From Prosthecobacter debontii (GTDB lineage: Bacteria > Verrucomicrobiota > Verrucomicrobiia > Verrucomicrobiales > Verrucomicrobiaceae): a stretch of 64,000 nt of DNA. Of the stretch, positions 1-6,204 are shown in pieces (the stretch's first letter is position 1; each line of letters starts with the position of its first letter). The stretch lies in NCBI RefSeq assembly GCF_900167535.1, contig NZ_FUYE01000017.1, forward strand, positions 62,001 to 126,000. Direction: 5' to 3'. Below the pieces are notes generated by a model that was not told where the DNA came from, did not search any database, and saw only the letters and a program-made list of their open reading frames with translations. The translations under genes were made by a program, and so were the position numbers.

Positions 1-672
1 ATGAGCTACTACCGTTTTGACAATCGCTACATGCTGGACTGCATGGCAGCTCATCCGGGCGTCTTTTCAGGGGTGGCCATCATCGATGAAAACGCGGCGG
101 ATGTGAAGGGCCGCATGAAGGATCTGGCCAAGCAGGGGGTGCGTGGGTTTCGCCTCTATAAAGGAGATCAAGAGGTGAGTGCCTGGCTCAGCTCCCCAGG
201 GATGCAGGAGATGTGGAAAGTGGCGGCGGATGAGGGGCTCAATCTCTGCCTGCTGATCAATCCCGAGGAATTGGCCGCCGCCGATAAGATGTGCATCCAA
301 TACCCCCAGACGCCGGTGGTGATCGACCACTTTGCCCGAGTCGGCATGGCGGATGCCATTACCCGTGCGCATCTAGATCGCCTCCTGCACATGTCCGCTC
401 ATCCGAAGGTGACGCTGAAAACATCCGCGTTTTATGCCCTGGGCCGGAAGACGCCACCCTACACGGACCTGGGCGGGATGATCAAAGAGTGCCGCCAATA
501 CTTCGGGGCTCAGCGGCTCATGTGGGCCAGCGATTGCCCCTTTCAGGTGGACCCTGGGCACACCTACGCGGACTCCATCTCTCTGATCCGCGATCATCTC
601 CCCTTTCTGACGGCAGAGGACAAGGCCTGGATGCTGGGGAAAACGGCGGAGAAGGTGTTCTTCGGCGCGTGA
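1..672 (+). CDS. Amidohydrolase family protein (TIM-barrel metal-dependent hydrolase), probably 5'-truncated by the window edge
   Basis: The 223 residues match the C-terminal two thirds of the amidohydrolase-2 family (2-pyrone-4,6-dicarboxylate lactonase / fuconolactonase-like hydrolases). Visible family features are the strand ending in VVIDHFAR (about residue 105), which carries a metal-site histidine, and the late motif MWASDCPF (about residue 175), whose Asp is the usual catalytic base. Family members are usually 270-300 residues and begin with an HxH metal motif, which is absent. The ATG at base 1 is therefore probably internal and the gene starts before the window. The substrate cannot be told. 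The gene converges on the minus-strand gene that follows, with only 15 bp between them and no clear terminator. Confidence 0.8.
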   Translation: MSYYRFDNRYMLDCMAAHPGVFSGVAIIDENAADVKGRMKDLAKQGVRGFRLYKGDQEVSAWLSSPGMQEMWKVAADEGLNLCLLINPEELAAADKMCIQYPQTPVVIDHFARVGMADAITRAHLDRLLHMSAHPKVTLKTSAFYALGRKTPPYTDLGGMIKECRQYFGAQRLMWASDCPFQVDPGHTYADSISLIRDHLPFLTAEDKAWMLGKTAEKVFFGA

Positions 673-687
673 CGGAAATGCCGAAAC

Positions 688-1221
688 TCACCTGACTCGA
701 GCGGCGTGCAGGATCATGGGTAGCACGCTGAGGGATTTTTCTTTTTCTTCCTCGGACATGGATTCGCCAAGCTTCCAAAACAGCTCTTCCAGGCGTTCCG
801 TGTATTCGGAGATGTAGATCTCCGTGCCTTGGCGGCTTTTGGCCACCACTGCATTGATGCCATTGTTGTAAAAGGTGTGCATGCTGACGATGTCGCTCAG
901 CGGGATCTGCTTTTTTCGCCCCCAGAAGTTCGGGCCAATCAGCACATCGTCTTTGATCACGACGCTGTAACTCTTCATGGCGAGGGCGATAAGGAAAGTC
1001 AGGCAAGGGATTCCGGCCAGGAATCCTGCAATGATCCAGGCTATTTCTGAAGACGACAGAGCGTCTGCCGGGGGCTCGGTAGGTTGACGAGAGAAACCCA
1101 ACAACGAAGAAACCCCGACGATCACCAGACCTGCTACACCGGCCCCGACAAGCGCGAAAAAAATATGTTTCATCAGGGACTTCCAGAGGGAAAACCAGCG
1201 GATCGGGAAGATGTCGTTCAT
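688..1221 (-). CDS. Small membrane protein with PH-like cytoplasmic domain, function unknown
   Basis: A 177-residue protein that I cannot assign to a named family. It has two hydrophobic segments (about residues 18-40 and 55-77) separated by a short polar loop. After them comes a beta-rich stretch (about 85-150) with the pattern SYSVVIKDDVLIGPNFWG and then IPLSDIVSM, which resembles bacterial PH-like (bPH) domains found behind two membrane helices. The last 30 residues are charged and helical. It stands alone on its strand between a convergent amidohydrolase and a divergent kdsA operon. The PH-like call is an inference from the pattern of strands. Being a real gene is well supported by the membrane topology and the lack of any good ORF on the other strand. 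Confidence 0.65.
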   Translation of the reverse strand: MNDIFPIRWFSLWKSLMKHIFFALVGAGVAGLVIVGVSSLLGFSRQPTEPPADALSSSEIAWIIAGFLAGIPCLTFLIALAMKSYSVVIKDDVLIGPNFWGRKKQIPLSDIVSMHTFYNNGINAVVAKSRQGTEIYISEYTERLEELFWKLGESMSEEEKEKSLSVLPMILHAARVR

Positions 1222-1337
1222 CGGAATGTGCTCCTAGAGAAACCCGAAGAGCAATAAAGAGTATGTCATGGTGCGGAGTGTCCCTCCAAGCTGAAAACCC
1301 CCGGTCGTGCTTTTACACGTTCGGACCACTTTGGCGG

Positions 1338-1366
1338 TTGTCAGGGAGAAGGGGCTTCGCTATGCT
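1338..1366 (+). promoter_or_regulatory. Sigma-70-type promoter for the kdsA-lpt operon
   Basis: TTGTCA (1338-1343) and TATGCT (1361-1366) are separated by exactly 17 bp. This is close to the consensus and lies about 50 bp upstream of the chosen kdsA start. A promoter here also argues that the upstream-extended reading frame from 1307 is not translated. Confidence 0.5.
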
Positions 1367-1417
1367 GATTCCCCGCAAGGTGGTGCCGTGCCACCGGGCG
1401 GATTTCTCAAGATCCCC

Positions 1418-2248
1418 ATGCTCCCTCTCCCTGTCGTTAAGGTGGGCTCCGTGCCGGTCGATGGCACGCAGCCTCTGTTTATCCTCGGTCCTTGTGTCAT
1501 CGAGAGTGAGGAGTTTATCTGGGATGTGGCGGAGCGCTTGGGGGCCATCGCCAATAGCCTGCGCCTGAAGTGGGTCTTCAAGGCCTCCTACGATAAAGCC
1601 AACCGCAGCGCCATCAGCTCCTACCGTGGACTCGGCGTGGAGAAAGGCTGCCGTATTCTCGCCGAGATCGGGGCGAAACTGGGCGTGCCTGTCACGACGG
1701 ATGTGCACTCTCCTGAGGAAGCCAAGATTGCCGCTGAGCACATCGATCTCCTGCAAATCCCGGCTTTCCTGAGCCGCCAGACCGATCTCATCCTCGCCGC
1801 AGGGGAGACGGGGCGGGCGGTGAATGTGAAAAAAGGCCAGTTCATGGCCCCTTGGGACGTGAAGAACATCGCCGAAAAACTGGCCAGCGTCGGTTGCGAA
1901 AACTTTCTTTTTACTGAACGCGGCACCACGTTTGGGTATCAAAACTTGGTGACGGATATGAGGTCGCTATACTGGATGCGGGAGTTGGGCTATCGCGTTA
2001 TTTTCGACGCGACTCACTCTGTTCAACGCCCCGGCGGCCTCGGCACCACCACGGGTGGTGATGGCAAGCTGGCTCCGGTTTTAGCCCGCGCGGCAGTCGC
2101 CACCGGCTGCGATGGTGTCTTCATGGAAACCCATCCCGATCCCTCCAAGGCTCTTTCGGATGGCCCCAATCAAGTGCCCATGGCGGACATCGCGCAAGTG
2201 GTGGAGAAACTGCGCCGTATCCATAGTCTCGTGACGGAGGACTCTTAA
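1418..2248 (+). CDS. kdsA: 3-deoxy-8-phosphooctulonate synthase (KDO-8-phosphate synthase)
   Basis: This enzyme condenses phosphoenolpyruvate with arabinose 5-phosphate to make KDO-8-P, the committed step to the inner-core sugar of LPS. The 276-residue protein has the family length and the motifs FILGPCVIESE near the N-terminus, KASYDKANRS (PEP/A5P pocket), GTTFGYQNLV and FDATHSVQ, and an HPDP motif near the end. An open frame runs back to 1307, but those 37 residues do not look like protein and would start upstream of a good promoter, so the ATG at 1418 is chosen. The stop codon overlaps the next start in a TAATG junction, indicating translational coupling with the lptC-like gene. The context of LPS-export genes supports the assignment. 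Confidence 0.96.
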   Translation: MLPLPVVKVGSVPVDGTQPLFILGPCVIESEEFIWDVAERLGAIANSLRLKWVFKASYDKANRSAISSYRGLGVEKGCRILAEIGAKLGVPVTTDVHSPEEAKIAAEHIDLLQIPAFLSRQTDLILAAGETGRAVNVKKGQFMAPWDVKNIAEKLASVGCENFLFTERGTTFGYQNLVTDMRSLYWMRELGYRVIFDATHSVQRPGGLGTTTGGDGKLAPVLARAAVATGCDGVFMETHPDPSKALSDGPNQVPMADIAQVVEKLRRIHSLVTEDS

Positions 2249-2763
2249 TGATGAAGTCAGGTGATCTGCTGAGAACCCTCAGCCTCTGGCTCGGCCTGGG
2301 GCTGGTGATGACCGCCCTTTCCCAAACCACGACGCCTGAAGAGATCACCAACGATGGCATGGCGGCGTTTGGCAAAATGATCCCCCAGGGCTTTGTGAAC
2401 GCCGATATCCAAGTGCCCTCCTTCCAGAATGGGCAGCCCTCATCCTTGCTGACGGCGGCCACAGTGACCCGTTTGGACGATGACCGCCTCTCTGCCGAAA
2501 ACGTGGTGGTGGAGATCTATGGCCAAACTCCGGCGGAAAACATGCGCGTGGATCTGAAAAGCGCGATTTACAACATGACCGAAAAAGTGCTGCGCAGTGG
2601 CGAGCGCAGCCGGGTTTCTCGTGCGGATTTCGAGATGGAGGGAGATTCCATGGTCTTTAACTCGGCCACCTCTGTCTCCAGCATGAAAGGCCGCGTGCGC
2701 ACTTTGATCTTTGACACTGACACGGTCTCGGGCCAATCGAAAGACAACCAACCAACCAACTGA
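2248..2763 (+). CDS. LptC-like periplasmic protein of LPS export
   Basis: A 171-residue protein with an N-terminal hydrophobic segment (about residues 8-25) that serves as signal or membrane anchor. It is followed by a beta-rich domain containing alternating short strands (residues 60-160), as expected for the beta-jellyroll shared by LptC, LptA and LptD. Sequence similarity to proteobacterial LptC is weak by eye. The call rests mainly on position: it is coupled to kdsA by a 1-bp overlap and lies directly before an LptA-like gene and an LptB ATPase. LptC would link the inner-membrane LptBFG transporter to the periplasmic LptA bridge. An unrelated lipoprotein-like beta protein remains possible. 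Confidence 0.65.
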   Translation: MMKSGDLLRTLSLWLGLGLVMTALSQTTTPEEITNDGMAAFGKMIPQGFVNADIQVPSFQNGQPSSLLTAATVTRLDDDRLSAENVVVEIYGQTPAENMRVDLKSAIYNMTEKVLRSGERSRVSRADFEMEGDSMVFNSATSVSSMKGRVRTLIFDTDTVSGQSKDNQPTN

Positions 2764-2764
2764 C

Positions 2765-3754
2765 ATGAGAACGATCACCAGCATAGCCATGGCACTGAGC
2801 TGCATGGTCCTGTCGGCCAGCGGGCAGGGGGCGTCGCGTCTCACCACGCCCACCGGAGAGCAGAAAAAGCAGATGGAAGAGGCTGCGGAAAAACTGCGTC
2901 AGGCTCAGGCCAATGGTCAGCTCGATAAGGCGAAGGAAGCCGCGAAAGGCTTGATGGGAAATCTGCCGGGTAATCTCACCGATGCAGCCAAGGCCGCTCT
3001 GCAATCTCCAGAAATCAAAGCGCAAGCGGCTGAAGCGGCCAAGGCGGCTGCTAAAAACCTCCTCCCTGAGGCCCAGAAGCTGATGGACGCCCGTGCTGCG
3101 GCTCAGCAACAGACCCCTCCCGCTGCCACCACGACCACCCCGGCGGCCGATCAACCCCCAGCGGTGGCTCCGACCGGCCCTCAACCGCAACTGCTTCAGC
3201 CTCTGGCTTCCACCCCCCCAGACCCGAGCACGCGTAAACCCATGGCGGTGATCGAGGCGGATTCATCGGTGTTCGATCCGAATACCAGCGTTCTGGTTTA
3301 CTCCGGCAATGTGCGTGCACGTCACCCGCAGTTTTACATCGAGTGTGAGGAACTGACCGTGCATCTGGAAAAAGATGAAGAAGGGAAAGAGGCAAAGAAG
3401 CCCGCTGCGCCTTCCAAAAACGATGCTATCTTAGCTAAACCGAAAAAAGATGAGCAGGAGCGTCAGAGTAAAGTGAAGAAAGCCATCGCGACCGGACCCA
3501 TGGTGCGGATCGAGAAGGCCAATGAGCAAGGTGAAGTGCAAAGAGCCTTCTGCCGCCATGCGGTTTACGACGGCACCACAGGCATCATCACGATGCGCGA
3601 TAACCCTCAAGTGCAGACTGGCAATGTGATGCAGGCTGCCATTACCCCCGATACGGTGATGACCTTCGACGAGAAGGGCAACTTCACCTCCAACCGCCGA
3701 ACCAAAACCATCATCCTCTCCGAGAGTGAGAATGCGGGTCAAGTCGCGCAATAA
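2765..3754 (+). CDS. LptA/OstA-like periplasmic LPS-transport protein with long Ala-rich helical insert
   Basis: The start at 2765 lies one base after the preceding stop and gives a protein of 329 residues with a signal peptide (about residues 1-20, ending near ASGQG). Residues 25-115 are Ala/Lys/Glu-rich and probably a coiled coil. Residues 120-160 are a Pro/Thr/Ala-rich linker. The C-terminal half carries the OstA/LptA beta-jellyroll: SVLVYSGNVRARHPQF, then IATGPMVRIEK, then a strand pattern ending GNVMQAAITPDTVMTFDEKG. LptA forms the periplasmic bridge carrying LPS to the outer membrane. Canonical LptA is about 185 residues, so the N-terminal helical region is an extra module. A Lys/Glu-rich loop interrupts the first two strands of the fold. 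Confidence 0.75.
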   Translation: MRTITSIAMALSCMVLSASGQGASRLTTPTGEQKKQMEEAAEKLRQAQANGQLDKAKEAAKGLMGNLPGNLTDAAKAALQSPEIKAQAAEAAKAAAKNLLPEAQKLMDARAAAQQQTPPAATTTTPAADQPPAVAPTGPQPQLLQPLASTPPDPSTRKPMAVIEADSSVFDPNTSVLVYSGNVRARHPQFYIECEELTVHLEKDEEGKEAKKPAAPSKNDAILAKPKKDEQERQSKVKKAIATGPMVRIEKANEQGEVQRAFCRHAVYDGTTGIITMRDNPQVQTGNVMQAAITPDTVMTFDEKGNFTSNRRTKTIILSESENAGQVAQ

Positions 3755-3778
3755 CTTCCAATTCACTTATCCAGGGCA

Positions 3779-4669
3779 ATGTCCGCCTCACGTTCCAAAC
3801 GTCCACGCACTAAGGATGCCGGGATGCTCCCCCTCATGGAGAACCCGCCGCCAGAGAGCACGGCTACGTCATCCATGGCGGCTGAAGCTGCTGTCCGAGA
3901 TCCAGCCTCGGCACCTGAGGGTGCTCAGGAACAACCTATCGTGGGGAATGTCCTCCTGCATACCGAAGGCCTGAAAAAGGTCTATGATGGCCGCGCTGTG
4001 GTCAACGGTGTGGATATCGAAGTGAAAGAGGGAGAGATCGTTGGCCTTCTGGGGCCGAACGGTGCGGGTAAAACCACCACCTTCTACATGATCGTCGGCC
4101 TCGTGCGCCCCAATGGTGGCAAGGTGATGTTCAATGGCAATGATGCCACGCAAGAGCCGATGTTTAAGCGCGCTCGCCTCGGCATGGGGTATCTGCCCCA
4201 GGAAGAGTCCATCTTCCGCCGCCTCACCGTGCGGGAAAACATCCTGGCCGTGATGGAAACACAGAGCTACACCAAGAAAGAGCGCGAGGATCAGTGCCAG
4301 CAGCTCATGGAGAAGTTCGGCATCGATCACGTCGCGGACAACCTCGCGCTCACGCTGTCCGGGGGTGAAAAACGCCGCCTGACCATTGCCCGCAGTCTCG
4401 TCACCGAGCCGAAGCTGCTGATGTTGGACGAACCTTTCAGCGGGGTGGACCCCATCGCTGTGAGTGAGATTCAGGACATCATCCGCATGCTGCGTAAAGC
4501 CGGTCTCGCCATCCTCATTACCGACCACAATGTTCGCGAAACACTGAACATTGTAGATCGTGCCTATCTCATTTACGAAGGACAAGTGAGACGGCATGGA
4601 ACCAAAGATTTTCTCGTCAACGATCCCGAGTCTAGGCGCCTGTATTTGGGCGAGGACTTCTCCATGTGA
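3779..4669 (+). CDS. lptB: LPS export ABC transporter ATPase LptB
   Basis: The cytoplasmic ATPase that powers LPS extraction from the inner membrane through LptFG. Motifs are Walker A GPNGAGKT (92-99), Q-loop near YLPQEESIFRRLT (138-150), signature LSGGEKRR (193-200), Walker B LLMLDEP (213-219) and the H-loop in LITDHNVRETL. YLPQEESIFRRLTV is a hallmark of LptB as opposed to other branched ABC ATPases. The protein is 296 residues against about 240 for the family, because of a 55-residue Pro/Ala/Ser-rich N-terminal extension. A downstream start at an in-frame Met (for example residue 16 or 20) would shorten but not remove this extension. It lies 24 bp after lptA in the same operon. Confidence 0.95.
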   Translation: MSASRSKRPRTKDAGMLPLMENPPPESTATSSMAAEAAVRDPASAPEGAQEQPIVGNVLLHTEGLKKVYDGRAVVNGVDIEVKEGEIVGLLGPNGAGKTTTFYMIVGLVRPNGGKVMFNGNDATQEPMFKRARLGMGYLPQEESIFRRLTVRENILAVMETQSYTKKEREDQCQQLMEKFGIDHVADNLALTLSGGEKRRLTIARSLVTEPKLLMLDEPFSGVDPIAVSEIQDIIRMLRKAGLAILITDHNVRETLNIVDRAYLIYEGQVRRHGTKDFLVNDPESRRLYLGEDFSM

Positions 4670-4726
4670 TCCCTGATTCCCTTTCCCACCAACCTTTCAA
4701 CCAACCCTAAAAGGAGGACATACACC

Positions 4727-5317
4727 ATGCAAAAACATAACGTGAACCTGCCAATCATCGTCACTGGCCGTCACATTGAGATCACGGAAGCCATTCGTGA
4801 CTACGCCCATAAGAAGATCGAAAGCCTCCACCTAGATTACCCGCGAATCATCGAGGCTAAGGTCATCCTCGACGTGCAGCAATACCGCCAGATGGCGGAA
4901 ATCATCCTGTTCTGCGCAGACCACATTCATATCGAGGTCCGCAGCACCACGGAAGACATCTATGCTTCGATCGACGAGTCCATCGCCAAGATCGCTCGCC
5001 GCATGCGCAAGTATAAAACCCGCCTGCTCAAGAGCCATCGCCCTCGTAAAGAAGGCAGCATCCGTCATCTCGAGCAGAAGGTCTTCCACGCAGACGACCT
5101 TCACAGCGAAGACGAAAACATCGAGCATTCCTACGTTCACCAGGAGCAATACAAGGTCCGCCCTCTGTATCCCGATGAAGCCATCATGGACCTCGAAATC
5201 AGCCAGCGTCCATTCGTGGTGTTTCACAACCAGAAGACTCACCGCTTGGCCATCATGTTCCGCCGTAACGACGGTGAATATGGCCTGATCGAGCCCGAAG
5301 ACAAGCTGGCTGCCTAA
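4727..5317 (+). CDS. hpf: Ribosome hibernation promoting factor, long form
   Basis: Binds the 30S decoding region and dimerises 70S ribosomes into inactive 100S particles in stationary phase. The 196-residue protein has an N-terminal S30AE domain (about 1-105; GRHIEITEAIRDYAHKKI is characteristic). A charged linker follows, then the C-terminal dimerisation domain of the long form (about 138-190; VRPLYPDEAIMDLEIS, FRRNDGEYGLIEPE). A very strong ribosome-binding site, AAGGAGG at 4711-4717, sits 9 bp before the ATG, stronger than for its neighbours, which suggests high expression. It is the last gene of the kdsA-lpt operon and is followed by a clear terminator. Confidence 0.95.
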   Translation: MQKHNVNLPIIVTGRHIEITEAIRDYAHKKIESLHLDYPRIIEAKVILDVQQYRQMAEIILFCADHIHIEVRSTTEDIYASIDESIAKIARRMRKYKTRLLKSHRPRKEGSIRHLEQKVFHADDLHSEDENIEHSYVHQEQYKVRPLYPDEAIMDLEISQRPFVVFHNQKTHRLAIMFRRNDGEYGLIEPEDKLAA

Positions 5318-5371
5318 CGATTCCAGCGACCGGCAGGCGTTAGGCCCTGATCGGTTAGGATCCTTCCCATT

Positions 5372-5405
5372 CCCCGCATGCAGTTGCTGTATGCGGGGTT
5401 TTTTG
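5372..5405 (+). terminator. Rho-independent terminator after hpf
   Basis: An 8-bp stem, CCCCGCAT (5372-5379) pairing with ATGCGGGG (5391-5398), is followed directly by a run of six T. It closes the kdsA-lptC-lptA-lptB-hpf transcription unit. Confidence 0.85.
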
Positions 5406-5428
5406 TGTCGCTGGCATGGTCGCGGAGG

Positions 5429-6061
5429 TCAATACACATCCTCGTCCAGTTCGGCAGGCTCCATTTCCTCCAGCAGGCTATCGGAACTACTGTACCAGGT
5501 CTGAACGGGAGCGAGACCGAACGTTTTAGGCAGGGCGTTCAGCACTGTTCTGAGCTGCCGCTCGAGTTCTCGCACAAAAGCTTCGATCGCGGCGCCACAT
5601 CGGCCTTTGGCGAGGGATCCTGAGGCCGCCGTCAGGCAGATTTCCAGAGAGAGTTCCGGGATGAACGGCTCTAAACCGTAGCCCACCATGGCGGCACTGC
5701 GTCGTTGACTGGGATCCAGCAGCAAGAGCACGCCATGGTTATCACCACCCTTTTCCACGGCGCTGAAGAGACTGCCTTTATTGAACAGCCAAAACGCCAT
5801 CAAGGCGGGAGCGATGTCGGCGGGCCATTCCTGGATGACCACTGCGAAGCTGAGCTGTGGAAAGGTTTGATGTAGAGTTTGGATCACCGCGCGTGCGGAC
5901 CTCTCTTCTCCTGAGCTCAAAGTTCCTGTCATGTCCGACAACGGGGGCTCCAGCAGAGGAGGCAGACCCAGGGTCTGTGACAGCCCTTCCAAAGTCAAAC
6001 CACACTGCCTGCACGCTGGATCAAGCTCCAGGGCTGGGGTTTGGCAGGCAGGACAACGCAT
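5429..6061 (-). CDS. Zinc-ribbon plus TPM-domain protein
   Basis: A 210-residue protein beginning with a two-knuckle zinc ribbon (Cys3, Cys6, Cys17, Cys20). About residues 50-175 resemble a TPM (TPM_phosphatase) domain, with FPQLSFAVVIQEWP, then the strand GVLLLLDPSQRRSAAMVGYGLE and a following helix. TPM domains are found in thylakoid and bacterial membrane-associated proteins, and some have acid phosphatase activity. No clear signal peptide or membrane helix is visible, unlike many TPM proteins, so it may be cytoplasmic. The C-terminal tail is acidic (ending DEDVY). It is transcribed toward the hpf terminator, with a divergent glycosyltransferase upstream. Confidence 0.6.
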   Translation of the reverse strand: MRCPACQTPALELDPACRQCGLTLEGLSQTLGLPPLLEPPLSDMTGTLSSGEERSARAVIQTLHQTFPQLSFAVVIQEWPADIAPALMAFWLFNKGSLFSAVEKGGDNHGVLLLLDPSQRRSAAMVGYGLEPFIPELSLEICLTAASGSLAKGRCGAAIEAFVRELERQLRTVLNALPKTFGLAPVQTWYSSSDSLLEEMEPAELDEDVY

Positions 6062-6166
6062 GCCTCACTGAAACGAGAGCCGATTCCTCACTGCAACGGG
6101 TTTTTCAGCGATGGCTCGTTAGTTCCCCAGGTGTGGGAGCTAGCATGATCTTCGGCACGACTTGCA

Positions 6167-6196
6167 TTGCCAATACCCCATTATGGAGATTATAGT
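6167..6196 (+). promoter_or_regulatory. Possible promoter for the double glycosyltransferase gene
   Basis: TTGCCA (6167-6172) and TATAGT (6191-6196) are 18 bp apart. If used, transcription would start about base 6202, only a few bases before the ATG at 6205. The mRNA would then be leaderless, or translation would start further downstream. Sequence-only prediction. Confidence 0.3.
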
Positions 6197-6204
6197 TCAA
6201 CCGA

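Noticed and set aside
1307-1417. Longer kdsA with 37 extra N-terminal residues
   Set aside because: The extension is not family-like and would begin upstream of the best promoter found for the operon.
5369-5408. Attenuator or riboswitch between hpf and the TPM gene
   Set aside because: The hairpin followed by a T-run directly after the hpf stop is a simple terminator, and the next gene is on the opposite strand.
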